Assembly: GCF_001654845.1 (NCBI RefSeq)
Contig: NZ_LXES01000007.1
Location: forward strand, 104,809-168,808
Source of the DNA: Enterobacter soli ATCC BAA-2102
Lineage (GTDB): Bacteria > Pseudomonadota > Gammaproteobacteria > Enterobacterales > Enterobacteriaceae
Reading direction: 5' to 3'
Length of the DNA: 64,000 bases
Numbering within the stretch: the stretch's first letter is position 1; each line of letters opens with the position of its first letter. The notes under the pieces are model-generated. The model was not told where the DNA came from, did not search any database, and saw nothing but the letters and a program-made list of their open reading frames with translations. Shown here piece by piece: positions 11,811 through 21,284 of the stretch. Both the position numbers and the translations under genes were made by a program.

Positions 11811-11826
11811 TGTGCTGTTACTCACA
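11811..11826 (-). promoter_or_regulatory. CRP site of the tdc promoter
   Basis: On the minus strand the site reads TGTGA-GTAACA-GCACA, one mismatch from the TGTGA-N6-TCACA consensus. It is centred about 42 bases before the inferred start, as in E. coli tdcA. Confidence 0.8.
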
Positions 11827-11881
11827 ATTTGCCTTTTCTCACGATTACCCCAGGCCATGAAAACTCATTAAAAAACCTTAA

Positions 11882-11894
11882 AATCAATGAGTTA
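11882..11894. promoter_or_regulatory. IHF site upstream of tdcA
   Basis: The sequence AATCAATGAGTTA fits the IHF consensus WATCAANNNNTTR at every position. It is centred about 110 bases before the inferred tdcA start. E. coli tdc also needs IHF bound at about this distance. Confidence 0.65.
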
Positions 11895-12404
11895 ACAAAT
11901 TAAAACCACACCATTCCGCTGATATTGATCAACAAAAAAGGGAGTAATAACTTTATTTTATGCCGATAACCAAGGTGGATTTTGTCTATTTTTAAATATC
12001 AATAAAGACTATCTTTCAGGCAATTAAAGGCGAATAAATAGCCATTATTCGTTTAAAACATTTTTGTGGCTTATCAAATTTATCAATAATATTTTTACTG
12101 GGCTGCGGGAAAGGGTGGAACACATCACATATTCACGGGGTAAATGTTTTTAGATTCAATATATGCATATCAAATAAGAAAAAAATGAGCACCATCATGA
12201 CAACAACTACAACAATTTATCAACACTGGAAAATGACGGTTTTTCAGCGTTAAATTTTGCGCTCGAAGCCATCTACGGATGATGAATGTAAGCATTAATC
12301 ATGGAATAGTGAAATGTGCTTAGTGTCGCAAATTTGAGAATTGATGTCGTTTGCGGGCATTGCCGGATAGCGTTGCGCTTACCCGCCGACAACCAACCAA
12401 AAGC
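11895..12404. other. AT-rich stretch upstream of tdc without a clear gene
   Basis: About 500 bases between the tdc control region and the terminator at 12405 hold no convincing gene. The tdcR regulator gene found near this place in E. coli was not recognised. The only small frame worth note is at 12185-12253. A REP-like inverted repeat (GCGGGCATTGCCGG ... GCTTACCCGC) lies at about 12354-12388, just before the terminator. Confidence 0.5.
12185..12253 (+). CDS. Possible 22-residue peptide frame
   Basis: An ATG at 12185 opens a frame of 22 residues starting MSTIMTTTTTIYQHW and ending TVFQR. An A-rich stretch precedes it (AATAAGAAAAAA), but there is no clear Shine-Dalgarno sequence. I do not recognise it and it could be chance. 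It is recorded because it is the only start-to-stop unit with a distinctive composition in the gap. Confidence 0.15.
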   Translation: MSTIMTTTTTIYQHWKMTVFQR

Positions 12405-12431
12405 AAAAACCCCGCCGAAGCGGGGTTTTTT
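12405..12431 (-). terminator. Displaced rnpB-type terminator
   Basis: The hairpin CCCCGC-TTCG-GCGGGG flanked by A- and T-runs is a strong intrinsic terminator and works in either direction. On the minus strand it directly follows a 24-base copy of the rnpB 3' end, the arrangement seen immediately downstream of rnpB in E. coli. Here it lies about 2.2 kb from rnpB, beyond the inserted genes. Confidence 0.85.
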
Positions 12432-12455
12432 AAGAAGTTGAAGCTGACCGATAAG
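12432..12455 (-). repeat. Direct repeat of the rnpB 3' end, distal copy
   Basis: Bases 12432-12455 are identical to 14589-14612, which cover the 3' end of rnpB (CTTATCGGTCAGCTTCAAC on the minus strand). The match extends a few bases further with one mismatch. The two copies bracket the PAAR/immunity islet. Confidence 0.85.
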
Positions 12456-12565
12456 GCGGCTTCGTTCAACTATACGTCAGGTATCAGCGGCGCAGGGGTT
12501 GTCTTGTGTCTCAGACTGTTTCTCACTTTGTGTTGCAGAGTAAAGCCCGCCAAGAGACGAGTCTT

Positions 12566-12970
12566 TCACATCCAACCGTGTTTTATCGCCAACATCAAAA
12601 TCCCTGCAATGACAAAAAATACAATACTAATCAGACCTAGAAATGCTTCTACATAGAATGGTCTGATAATCCGTTTTGGTAATCCCCGGATGAAGTCTTT
12701 GTCATCGTTTTTGGTCAATATCGAGCTTTTATTCCACAATAGCGGCATGAATATGAACTGTGTTTTTATGCCGTATGCTCCCTCGTAATAAAGCGAGTTA
12801 ACATTCTCGAATAGCACTACGGCATCGGGAAGACTGCCGAATTTCTCTTTGTATAGTTGGCAGATCTCATTAAATCTCTTCCTGTTCAGAAGTGAGGCTA
12901 TGACACTGGTTGTCAGGAATAATCCGCCCAAAAGAGTCGTTATTATAAAAATCATTTTTAAATCAATCAT
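12566..12970 (-). CDS. Putative immunity protein, two membrane segments
   Basis: This 134-residue protein has a hydrophobic helix at residues about 5-28 (IFIITTLLGGLFLTTSVIAS), a soluble middle of about 75 residues with several aromatic and acidic positions, and a second hydrophobic helix at about 108-130 (YVEAFLGLISIVFFVIAGIL). I do not recognise the family. Its start overlaps the stop of the PAAR protein by 8 bases (ATGATTGA), so translation is probably coupled. A small membrane protein coupled to a presumed membrane-targeting toxin is the usual pattern of an inner-membrane immunity protein. That role is inferred from context. The gene is noticeably more AT-rich than its neighbours, a sign of transfer. 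Confidence 0.6.
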   Translation of the reverse strand: MIDLKMIFIITTLLGGLFLTTSVIASLLNRKRFNEICQLYKEKFGSLPDAVVLFENVNSLYYEGAYGIKTQFIFMPLLWNKSSILTKNDDKDFIRGLPKRIIRPFYVEAFLGLISIVFFVIAGILMLAIKHGWM

Positions 12971-14396
12971 TACTGGTTACCTCGTAAAGACCCAGTTTTT
13001 CCCCAATGAACTCACCAGTAACCCCGAACAATTCGCTTAGCACTTTATCACTTCCATATGCTATGCCCCCACTTACCCCGATTGTGCAAAGCAACGCACC
13101 AGCGCCTCCAGCTTCTATTGTTGCCGCTCCCAGCATCACTGCACAGACTGTATTTGCTGCACTACCCTGGATAATTCTACTTGCCAAAGCCCCTCCAGCT
13201 AAACTACCGGAAAACTCCCCAATAGAGGTAAACGAGGTTTTGGCACAATCGCGCCCAACGGTACAAGCCTCGGTGATCTTCGCAGCGGTATCAAGGGCTG
13301 ACAGACCAATGCCAATTTTCCCGGCGGTTTCCATCAGCTTCACGTACTTTGCCAGCTTCTCGATATGGGTGGCGTAACCTTCAATATCGCTTACGCCTGT
13401 TTCGTTCCACCGTTGAGTGATTGAACGGCTGGAGAGACCAAGGGCGCTTTTCAGATCGGTGTATTCATTGAACATGAAACGATGCTTCATGAACATCCTC
13501 AGCACGCTATCAAGCTGACCAAACAGACGACGTCGTTCAACGAAAAACTGTTCACCAATCAGTGTGCCGCTGGTGATGTACTGGTTTTTGTAGGTCTGCT
13601 CGATCTCGAGGAGGATTTTTTCGACTCGTTCGAAATATCCCTTAGCGGCCTCCGTCGCTCTTCCCATATTTCCGGCAGCATCGTTTGTTGATTTAGCTGC
13701 GGCAGCGAACATCTCAATGGCGTCTTTGTGCCTGAAAAGAAAGTTGGCTTGCTGGATGGAGAGCGGCGCTAATGCTGCATCAATACGCTGTTTCGCGGCC
13801 TGCATATGGGCGATTTGCTCTTCATCCTGCTTTTTAGGGTCAACCACCAGCATGACAGAACCCGCTTTGTATCTTTCTTCCGGGCCGTTCAGCGTGGCAA
13901 ATAGCTCCTTTACCCCTGCTGGCGGATTCTCAGTGAATAGCAGGCGCTGCCAGGCTTCTGTCGTCCCGCCGTAAGGGATAATGACAAAACCTGCATCGAT
14001 GCCTGTTTTCTTTTTCGCAGTCTGGGCGTGTTGTTCCGGCCCTGAACGAAGTTTTGGCATCAGTGCGGCTGGATTAGGGGCCGCCGCTAAACCTGAACGC
14101 CTTAACGAAGATACTGTTTCTTTTTCATAGCAGTCAGGTATGGAGGGAATGAACTTCGCCTTGCAGGGGCAGGAACTGATACTGTCCAGCGTTCCGGCTA
14201 ATTGCCGAGTTTCATCCATAAATCCCTCTGTGCCCCCAATAATCTTGTAGGAAACACCTGGATTTTTACCACAAGAAACAAAATCGCCTTCGCGGGCAGC
14301 ATCAGCACCGTACCAGTCTATTTCCGGGGTTCCGGTTAAGATTTTGCCACCACAGGTAGTTTGGTCTCCAACCCGGAGATAATAACCCGTTGCCAT
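12963..14396 (-). CDS. PAAR-domain protein, probable type VI secretion effector
   Basis: The protein has 477 residues. Residues about 1-85 look like a PAAR-like spike domain, with RVGDQTTCGGKILTG, AAREGDFVSCGK, GVSYKIIGGT and SSCPCKAKFIPS. Residues about 185-370 are predicted helical by eye and hold much Ala, Glu and Lys. Residues about 395-450 are hydrophobic and rich in glycine and alanine (GSLAGGALASRII, then GAATIEAGGAGALL), as in pore-forming toxin domains. PAAR proteins cap the VgrG spike of the type VI system and carry cargo into target cells. There is no enzyme motif, so membrane damage is the best guess. The ATG follows GAGGGACTT. No type VI structural gene adjoins, so it must use a system encoded elsewhere. 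An overlapping small membrane protein follows. Confidence 0.72.
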   Translation of the reverse strand: MATGYYLRVGDQTTCGGKILTGTPEIDWYGADAAREGDFVSCGKNPGVSYKIIGGTEGFMDETRQLAGTLDSISSCPCKAKFIPSIPDCYEKETVSSLRRSGLAAAPNPAALMPKLRSGPEQHAQTAKKKTGIDAGFVIIPYGGTTEAWQRLLFTENPPAGVKELFATLNGPEERYKAGSVMLVVDPKKQDEEQIAHMQAAKQRIDAALAPLSIQQANFLFRHKDAIEMFAAAAKSTNDAAGNMGRATEAAKGYFERVEKILLEIEQTYKNQYITSGTLIGEQFFVERRRLFGQLDSVLRMFMKHRFMFNEYTDLKSALGLSSRSITQRWNETGVSDIEGYATHIEKLAKYVKLMETAGKIGIGLSALDTAAKITEACTVGRDCAKTSFTSIGEFSGSLAGGALASRIIQGSAANTVCAVMLGAATIEAGGAGALLCTIGVSGGIAYGSDKVLSELFGVTGEFIGEKLGLYEVTSND

Positions 14397-14592
14397 AAGT
14401 CCCTCTACTTGCTATGGAAATAACAATGCTGGACACTTTACAAGCATTAATCTCACACACAAGAAACATCAGACTTAAGTAAAACTTAATCAGGCTTGCT
14501 CAATGGGTATATGTTATGGAGGCAGGAAAATGACAACCGCTGATGCATCCCATTTTTTAAATCTGAGATACATCAACGATCGTTTTAGAAGA

Positions 14593-14972
<380 letters not shown>

Positions 14973-14979
14973 GGCGCGC

Positions 14980-15008
14980 AGTATAGAGGGTTTGCACGCC
15001 GCTGTCAC
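14980..15008 (-). promoter_or_regulatory. rnpB promoter
   Basis: On the minus strand a -35 box GTGACA (15003-15008) and a -10 box TATACT (14980-14985) are 17 bases apart. They place the start at the M1 RNA 5' end near 14972. The -35 box overlaps the stop codon of garK. A GC-rich discriminator (GCGCGCC) follows, typical of stringently controlled stable RNA promoters. Confidence 0.8.
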
Positions 15009-16150
15009 CCTTGCGTGCGCATCCCCATCTGCAAAGTCGCCGCGATATTGCGTGATGCGCGGTAAATGTTGTCGAATGCTCCCCGGAACGCCTCTTCCAG
15101 AGAACCAATACTGGTCAGTACGCTGAACACCGCATCGATACCGTACTGGTGCACAACGCCCACGTCTTTGGTCAGGCTACCGGCGATACCAATCACCGGC
15201 TTGTGGTATTTTTTGGCGACATTCGCTACGCCGACGGGCACTTTGCCATGAATACTCTGGCTGTCGAGCCGCCCTTCTCCCGTCACAACCCAGGTACAGT
15301 CGTGAATATGTTCTTCCAGGTTAAGCGCCTGCGTGACTATCTCAATACCGCTACGCAGTTCTGCGCCGAGAAATGCCATCAGCGCCGCCCCCATCCCACC
15401 AGCAGCCCCTGCGCCCGGAACATGCTTCACGTCGATGCGCAGGGACGTTTTAATCACATCCGCATAGTGGCTAAGGTTGGCATCCAGCTCCAGGATCATC
15501 CCTTCATCCGCCCCTTTCTGCGGGCCAAAGATACGGGATGCCCCTTTTTCCCCCACCAGCGGATTTGTCACATCACACGCCACACGAAGGGTGCAACTCT
15601 TCAGGCGTGGATCAAGACCCGATAAATCAATGCTATTGAGTGCCATCAGGCTACCGCCACCGTACCCAATCTCTTTGCCGTTGGCATCGCAGAGTTTTGC
15701 GCCCAGCGCCTGCACCATGCCAGCACCACCGTCGTTCGTCGAGCTACCGCCAATACCGATAATGATATTGCGCGCGCCTTTATCCAGCGCACTGAGGATA
15801 AGCTCCCCGGTACCGCGCGAGGTGGTGACAAGTGGGTTACGCAACGCGGGAGGCACAAGAGCCAGGCCGCTTGCCGCTGCCATCTCAATAAATGCAGTTT
15901 TACCATCGCCAGACATACCCCAGCAGGCATTCACCTTTTCGCCCAGGGGGCCGGTCACCACGGCATGATGCTCCGCACCCTGGGTTGCGGCAATCATCGC
16001 TTCGACTGTACCTTCCCCGCCATCGGCAACAGGAACAGAAACATAAAGTGCATCGGGGAAGATCTCCCGAAATCCTTTTTCTATCGCCTGAGCTACCTCG
16101 GTGGCAGAAAGGCTTTCTTTATAAGAGTCTGGAGCGATTACGATTTTCAT
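15005..16150 (-). CDS. garK: Glycerate 2-kinase GarK
   Basis: This 381-residue kinase phosphorylates D-glycerate to 2-phosphoglycerate, the last step of galactarate and glucarate catabolism. Conserved glycerate kinase type 1 segments are visible: MKIVIAPDSYKESLSATE at the start, VADGGEGTVEA near residue 42, IIGIGGSSTNDGGAGM near residue 130 and GAGAAGGMGAALMAF near residue 250. Length equals E. coli GarK. It is the last gene of the minus-strand garPLRK operon, about 60 bases after garR. Its 3' end contains the -35 box for rnpB. Confidence 0.97.
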   Translation of the reverse strand: MKIVIAPDSYKESLSATEVAQAIEKGFREIFPDALYVSVPVADGGEGTVEAMIAATQGAEHHAVVTGPLGEKVNACWGMSGDGKTAFIEMAAASGLALVPPALRNPLVTTSRGTGELILSALDKGARNIIIGIGGSSTNDGGAGMVQALGAKLCDANGKEIGYGGGSLMALNSIDLSGLDPRLKSCTLRVACDVTNPLVGEKGASRIFGPQKGADEGMILELDANLSHYADVIKTSLRIDVKHVPGAGAAGGMGAALMAFLGAELRSGIEIVTQALNLEEHIHDCTWVVTGEGRLDSQSIHGKVPVGVANVAKKYHKPVIGIAGSLTKDVGVVHQYGIDAVFSVLTSIGSLEEAFRGAFDNIYRASRNIAATLQMGMRTQG

Positions 16151-16210
16151 AGTTGTAGCCTGTTACTGCACTCGGCAAAAATACCGGGCGCGTTCCCGCG
16201 CCCGTTTTTA

Positions 16211-17101
16211 TTAGCGAGAGACTTCTACCTTCGCCAGTTTTTCGTAGTAGCACGCAATCGCGCTGTGGTCGGCGGTGCCCAGACCATCGGCACGCAGCGC
16301 CTGCATCATTTCCATTACCGCTGCGGTCAGCGGCAACTGCGCACCCACGCCGTGAGAGGTATCCAGCGCATTCGCCAGATCTTTGATGTGCAGGTCGATA
16401 CGGAAACCTGGCTTGAAGTTACGATCCATCACCATCGGCGCTTTCGCATCCAGCACGGTGCTGCCTGCCAGGCCGCCACGGATTGCCTGATACACCAGAT
16501 CCGGGTTGACCCCTGCTTTGGTCGCCAGCGTCAGCGCTTCGGACATGGCGGCAATGTTCAGCGCCACAATCACCTGGTTTGCCAGCTTGGTCACGTTACC
16601 TGCACCGATTTCGCCGGTGTGGACAACAGAGCCCGCCATCGCTTTCAGCAGGTCGTAGTACTTGTCGAAAATCGCTTTGTCGCCGCCCACCATCACTGAC
16701 AGCGTGCCGTCGATCGCTTTAGGTTCGCCGCCGCTGACCGGAGCATCCAGCATATCCACGCCTTTCACTTTCAGCGCTTCACTGATTTCACGGCTCGCCA
16801 GCGGGGCGATAGAACTCATATCAATCACTACCAGACCCGGTTTCGCGCCTTCAATAATGCCGTTCTCACCCAGAGCAACCTCTTTCACATGCGGTGAGTT
16901 TGGCAGCATGGTGATGATCACGTCGCACTGCTCGGCAATGGCTTTGGCGGTAGTTGCCGTTTCTGCCCCTGCGGCAATCACTTCAGCAACCGCCTCTGGA
17001 TTACGGTCAGAAACCACCAGTGAGTAACCTGCTTTAATGAGGTTTTTACTCATTGGTTTACCCATGATACCCAGGCCAATAAAACCAACTTTCAGTGTCA
17101 T
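16211..17101 (-). CDS. garR: Tartronate semialdehyde reductase GarR
   Basis: This 296-residue NAD(P)H-dependent reductase converts tartronate semialdehyde to D-glycerate. It belongs to the 3-hydroxyisobutyrate dehydrogenase family: the N-terminal Rossmann motif is FIGLGIMGKPMSKNL, the substrate loop is DAPVSGGEPKAIDG near residue 118, and the catalytic lysine lies in GNVTKLANQ near residue 171. It is the third gene of the garPLRK operon, about 30 bases after garL. GlxR is a close paralogue in other genomes; the gar context fixes the name. Confidence 0.97.
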   Translation of the reverse strand: MTLKVGFIGLGIMGKPMSKNLIKAGYSLVVSDRNPEAVAEVIAAGAETATTAKAIAEQCDVIITMLPNSPHVKEVALGENGIIEGAKPGLVVIDMSSIAPLASREISEALKVKGVDMLDAPVSGGEPKAIDGTLSVMVGGDKAIFDKYYDLLKAMAGSVVHTGEIGAGNVTKLANQVIVALNIAAMSEALTLATKAGVNPDLVYQAIRGGLAGSTVLDAKAPMVMDRNFKPGFRIDLHIKDLANALDTSHGVGAQLPLTAAVMEMMQALRADGLGTADHSAIACYYEKLAKVEVSR

Positions 17102-17132
17102 AATTGCGTCTCTCTCTTTCTCTCAGGGGTGG

Positions 17133-17903
17133 TTATTTCTTAAAGGAATCAGCCAGTTTTTGGGTGGCAGAGCGGAATACGCCGAGGTCACTGCCGACAG
17201 CGACAAACGTCGCGCCCCACTCCAGGTAGCGGCGGGCATCAGCTTCAACCGGAGCCAGAATGCCGCACGGTTTGCCGTGTGCTTTGGCGCGGGCAAAAAT
17301 ATGCTGGATAGCGCGTTGTACTTCCGGGTGAGAAGCATTGCCGAGGTGTCCGAAGGCGGCAGCCAGATCGCTTGGGCCAACGAAAATCCCGTCAACGCCC
17401 TCGGTCGCTGCGATGGCATCGACGTTATCGACACCCTGCTGGCTCTCAATCTGCACCAGGATGGTGATGTTCTTGTTGGACTGCGCAAAGTAGTCCGGCA
17501 CGGTGCCAAACATGTTGGCACGGTGAGAAACAGACACGCCGCGAATACCTTCTGGCGGGTAGCGTGTAGAAGCCACGGCCTGCACCGCTTCCTCAACGTT
17601 CTCCACAAACGGGATCAGGAAGTTGTAGAAACCGATATCCAGCAAACGCTTGATGATCACCGGCTCGTTAGTCGGGACGCGAACGACCGGCGCACTGTTG
17701 CTGCCTTTCAGCGCCATCAGCTGCGGGATAAAGGTGCTGATATCGTTCGGTGCATGTTCGCCGTCCAGTACCAACCAGTCAAACCCTGCAAGGCCGAGCA
17801 CTTCCGTGCTGATTGGGCTTGCCAGCGCTGACCAGCAGCCAATCTGAATCTGGTGTGCCGCGAGGGCCGCTTTAAACTTATTCGGGAAGATATCGTTACT
17901 CAT
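17133..17903 (-). CDS. garL: 5-keto-4-deoxy-D-glucarate aldolase GarL
   Basis: This 256-residue class II aldolase of the HpcH/HpaI family splits 5-keto-4-deoxy-D-glucarate into pyruvate and tartronate semialdehyde. Family motifs seen are the N-terminal [23 protein letters not shown] near residue 43 with the metal-linked region, [17 protein letters not shown] near residue 151 carrying a metal-binding glutamate, and [14 protein letters not shown] near residue 172. It stands between garP and garR in the operon. Confidence 0.97.
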   Translation of the reverse strand: MSNDIFPNKFKAALAAHQIQIGCWSALASPISTEVLGLAGFDWLVLDGEHAPNDISTFIPQLMALKGSNSAPVVRVPTNEPVIIKRLLDIGFYNFLIPFVENVEEAVQAVASTRYPPEGIRGVSVSHRANMFGTVPDYFAQSNKNITILVQIESQQGVDNVDAIAATEGVDGIFVGPSDLAAAFGHLGNASHPEVQRAIQHIFARAKAHGKPCGILAPVEADARRYLEWGATFVAVGSDLGVFRSATQKLADSFKK

Positions 17904-17918
17904 CGCTTATACCTTTGC

Positions 17919-19253
17919 TTATTTCTGCAATTCCATACGTTTGATGTCGCCGACTACGAACAGGTAGCAGACCATCGCCATCAACGCTGAACAGCCAACG
18001 AATACCAGTGCCGCGTTGAACGAATGCAGTTCACTGACCAGATAACCAATTACTAGTGGAGTCACGATGGACGCCACGTTACCAAAGACGTTAAACACAC
18101 CACCGCACAGGCCCACAATCTCTTTTGGCGCCGTGTCGGAAATTACCGGCCAGCCCAGCGCACCAAACCCTTTGCCGAAGAACGCCAGCGCCATCAGGGC
18201 CACCACCAGCGCGGTGTTATTGGTGTAGTTGCACAGGATGATTGAAGAGGCCAGCAGCATTCCCAGTACAATCGGCAGCTTACGCGCCAGGGTAATCGAC
18301 TTGCCTTGCTTAATCAGACGATCCGAGAACACCCCGCCGAGTACGCCACCGGCAAACCCACACAGTGCCGGGATAGAGGCCACCAGACCCACTTTCAGAA
18401 TCGACATGCCCTTTTCCTGCACCAGATAAATCGGGAACCAGGTGAGGAAGAACCAGGTGATGGTGTTGATAAAGTATTGACCAAAAAATACGCCCAGCAT
18501 CATGCGGTTAGTCAATAACTGTTTGATGTAATGGAGCTTAGGCCCGCTCGCTGCCTGTGCGCCCGGCTTTTTATGGTCCATATCAACCACTGCGCCGCCT
18601 TCGGAGATAAACTTCAGCTCCTGCTCAGACATCCGTGGATGATCGGTTGGGTTATGGATGAACTTCACCCACATCCCTGTCAGCACGAAGCCAATCACAC
18701 CCATTACGGTAAAGACATGTTCCCAGCCCCAGGCGAAGGTCAGCCAGCCGAGCAGCGGCGAGAAGATCGCCAGCGAGAAATACTGCGCGGCGTTAAAGAT
18801 GGCAGACGCTGTGCCGCGCTCTTTGGTCGGGAACCAGGCGGCCACAATACGGGCGTTAGCCGGGAACGACGGTGCTTCCGAGAAGCCAAGCATAAAACGC
18901 ATGATAAACATCGACACGCCTGCCCAGGCCAGCGGGAAGACATCAACAAAACCTTGCAGGAAGGTGAACAGCGACCAGAAAAACAGGCTATAGGTATAGA
19001 CCTTTTTTGAGCCAAACTTATCCAGCAGCCAGCCGCCGGGGATTTGCATCAGCAGGTACGCCCAGCCAAACGCAGAGAAGATGTATCCCATTGATACGGC
19101 ACTCAGTTGCAGCTCCTTCGCCACTTCAGTACCAGCAATTGACAGCGTCGCACGGTCAGCGTAGTTGATGGCCGTAACGATAAATATAATCAGTAGAATT
19201 AAATAGCGGGTTGGTACGCCCTTTTTTGATTCTACAGCAGTATCCAGTATCAT
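17919..19253 (-). CDS. garP: Galactarate/glucarate transporter GarP
   Basis: This 444-residue permease of the major facilitator superfamily (anion:cation symporter group) brings in galactarate and D-glucarate. The start is set at MILDTAVESKKG, which follows GAGG by 7 bases and matches the E. coli length; an upstream ATG at 19271 would add 6 residues and is unlikely. The MFS signature DKFGSKKV sits in the loop after helix 2, and TRYLILLIIFIVTAINYADR opens helix 1. It is the first gene of garPLRK, divergent from garD. In E. coli this operon is switched on by CdaR. Confidence 0.96.
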   Translation of the reverse strand: MILDTAVESKKGVPTRYLILLIIFIVTAINYADRATLSIAGTEVAKELQLSAVSMGYIFSAFGWAYLLMQIPGGWLLDKFGSKKVYTYSLFFWSLFTFLQGFVDVFPLAWAGVSMFIMRFMLGFSEAPSFPANARIVAAWFPTKERGTASAIFNAAQYFSLAIFSPLLGWLTFAWGWEHVFTVMGVIGFVLTGMWVKFIHNPTDHPRMSEQELKFISEGGAVVDMDHKKPGAQAASGPKLHYIKQLLTNRMMLGVFFGQYFINTITWFFLTWFPIYLVQEKGMSILKVGLVASIPALCGFAGGVLGGVFSDRLIKQGKSITLARKLPIVLGMLLASSIILCNYTNNTALVVALMALAFFGKGFGALGWPVISDTAPKEIVGLCGGVFNVFGNVASIVTPLVIGYLVSELHSFNAALVFVGCSALMAMVCYLFVVGDIKRMELQK

Positions 19254-19667
19254 GTTTATTTCCTCGGGCACATCGATAGATTTATATTTATAATTTTTAG
19301 AAAGAATATTTCCTGATTATTTATCGATAGCAGGCAATATCAGGTAATTAACCAGATGCAATGAAATCGTGATTCAGTATAATCACCACCCGGCGGCTGC
19401 ACATTGTTTTAATGCTCAATTATCACTTCCCATTTCAACAATATATTGAGCATATGCACAAAGCACTGGGCGCTGATGCACAGAATCACGTATTACTGAC
19501 CAGGACGCGCTATCTCTGGTTTTGTTGAGTGATCTGGATCACATTCTTATCCCTTAAGTCCTGACATTCTTTATTTAAGAAAGCAGCGTCTTTATTTCGC
19601 TAATAAGAAAATAAATACCCAACCTGCTGCATTTATTATCAGACACTTTGCTGGAGAATACTGAACA
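19254..19667. promoter_or_regulatory. Divergent gar control region
   Basis: The 414-base gap between garP and garD holds no gene. It is AT-rich and must contain both gar promoters and, by comparison with E. coli, CdaR sites that I cannot place by eye. The one clear element is a CRP-like site at 19528-19543. Confidence 0.6.
19528..19543 (+). promoter_or_regulatory. CRP-like site before garD
   Basis: The site AGTGA-TCTGGA-TCACA has one mismatch from the CRP consensus, and its inner GTGATCTGGATCAC is nearly palindromic. It lies about 125 bases ahead of the garD start. Glucose repression of galactarate use is expected. Confidence 0.6.
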
Positions 19668-21239
19668 ATGGCCGACATTGAAATTCGACAAGCGTCGCCG
19701 ACGGCGTTCTATATAAAAGTACACGACACAGATAATGTGGCGATTATTGTCAACGACAACGGTTTAAAAGCCGGAACCCGATTCCCGGACGGGCTGGAAC
19801 TGATTGAGCATATTCCACAAGGACATAAAGTTGCCCTGGTGGATATCCCCGTTCATGGCGAAATCGTTCGTTATGGCGAAGTCATTGGCTACGCGGTTCG
19901 TGCTATCCCGCAAGGAAGCTGGATTGAAGAATCTCTGGTTGAGCTGCCAAAAGCGCCGCCGCTGAACACGCTGCCGCTGGCGACCCGCGTTCCTGAACCG
20001 CTGCCACCGCTGGAAGGTTATACTTTCGAAGGTTATCGCAATGCAGACGGCAGCGTTGGCACCAAAAACCTGCTCGGCATTACCACCAGCGTACACTGCG
20101 TGGCGGGCGTGGTGGACTATGTGGTGAAAATCATCGAACGCGACCTGCTGCCAAAATACCCGAACGTAGACGGCGTGGTGGGCCTGAACCATCTTTACGG
20201 TTGCGGTGTGGCCATCAACGCACCGGCGGCTGTTGTGCCTATCCGTACCATTCACAATATCGCCCTGAACCCGAACTTTGGCGGCGAAGTGATGGTGATT
20301 GGTCTGGGCTGCGAGAAGCTGCAACCCGAGCGCCTGCTGCAAGGCACTGAAGACGTAAAAGCCATTCCGGTGGACGATGCCAGTATTGTGCGTTTGCAGG
20401 ATGAGCACCATGTCGGTTTCAAATCGATGGTCGACGATATTCTTCAGGTTGCAGAACGCCATCTGGATAAACTGAACAATCGCCAGCGTGAAACCTGCCC
20501 GGCCTCTGAGCTGGTAGTCGGCACGCAGTGCGGCGGCAGCGATGCGTTTTCCGGCGTAACCGCGAACCCGGCGGTCGGCTATGCCTCTGACCTGTTTGTA
20601 CGCTGTGGCGCAACGGTGATGTTCTCTGAAGTCACCGAAGTACGTGACGCCATCCATCTGCTGACACCACGCGCCATCAACGAGGAGGTGGGCAAGCGCC
20701 TGCTGGAAGAGATGGCCTGGTACGATAATTATCTTGATATGGGCCAAACCGACCGCAGCGCCAACCCGTCTCCGGGTAACAAAAAAGGCGGCCTGGCAAA
20801 CGTGGTGGAAAAAGCCCTGGGATCGATTGCCAAATCCGGCCAGAGCGCCATTGTGGAAGTGCTCTCTCCGGGCCAGCGCCCAACTAAACGCGGCCTGATC
20901 TACGCCGCAACACCGGCCAGCGATTTTGTCTGCGGCACGCAGCAGGTGGCATCCGGCATTACGGTGCAGGTCTTTACCACCGGGCGCGGCACGCCGTACG
21001 GCCTGATGGCGGTACCTGTCATTAAAATGGCGACCCGTACCGAGCTGGCCAATCGCTGGTATGACTTAATGGACATTAACGCCGGGACCATCGCCACCGG
21101 GGAAGAGAGCATTGAGGATGTGGGCTGGAAGCTGTTCCATTTCATTCTGGATGTGGCGAGCGGTCGCAAGAAAACCTTCTCTGACCAATGGGGATTACAT
21201 AACCAGCTGGCGGTGTTTAACCCGGCGCCGGTGACCTGA
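19668..21239 (+). CDS. garD: Galactarate dehydratase GarD
   Basis: This 523-residue iron-dependent dehydratase converts galactarate to 5-keto-4-deoxy-D-glucarate, the substrate of GarL. The N-terminal SAF-like domain (residues about 1-90) is followed by the UxaA/altronate dehydratase core, with [17 protein letters not shown] near residue 126, [11 protein letters not shown] near residue 173, and [13 protein letters not shown] near residue 284. Length equals E. coli GarD. It is alone on its strand, divergent from garPLRK, and ends at a short palindrome at 21251-21270 that probably acts as a terminator. Confidence 0.97.
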   Translation: MADIEIRQASPTAFYIKVHDTDNVAIIVNDNGLKAGTRFPDGLELIEHIPQGHKVALVDIPVHGEIVRYGEVIGYAVRAIPQGSWIEESLVELPKAPPLNTLPLATRVPEPLPPLEGYTFEGYRNADGSVGTKNLLGITTSVHCVAGVVDYVVKIIERDLLPKYPNVDGVVGLNHLYGCGVAINAPAAVVPIRTIHNIALNPNFGGEVMVIGLGCEKLQPERLLQGTEDVKAIPVDDASIVRLQDEHHVGFKSMVDDILQVAERHLDKLNNRQRETCPASELVVGTQCGGSDAFSGVTANPAVGYASDLFVRCGATVMFSEVTEVRDAIHLLTPRAINEEVGKRLLEEMAWYDNYLDMGQTDRSANPSPGNKKGGLANVVEKALGSIAKSGQSAIVEVLSPGQRPTKRGLIYAATPASDFVCGTQQVASGITVQVFTTGRGTPYGLMAVPVIKMATRTELANRWYDLMDINAGTIATGEESIEDVGWKLFHFILDVASGRKKTFSDQWGLHNQLAVFNPAPVT

Positions 21240-21250
21240 TAAACTTAAAT

Positions 21251-21270
21251 CCTCTCCCGCACGGGAGAGG
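21251..21270. repeat. Short palindrome of the CCTCTCCC family, after garD
   Basis: The perfect inverted repeat CCTCTCCCGC-ACGGGAGAGG stands between the convergent ends of garD and agaR, followed by TTACCCTAACCCC. Arm sequence and flank match the elements at 1244-1332 and 45952-45987. It may also stop transcription of garD. Confidence 0.65.
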
Positions 21271-21284
21271 ATTACCCTAACCCC

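Noticed and set aside
12972..14396. Rhs-type reading of the PAAR protein
   Set aside because: No YD repeats or Rhs core motif (PxxxxDPxG) are present, so it is a plain PAAR fusion and not an Rhs protein.
19764..20747. Minus-strand frame of 327 codons across garD
   Set aside because: Antisense shadow; garD is certain.
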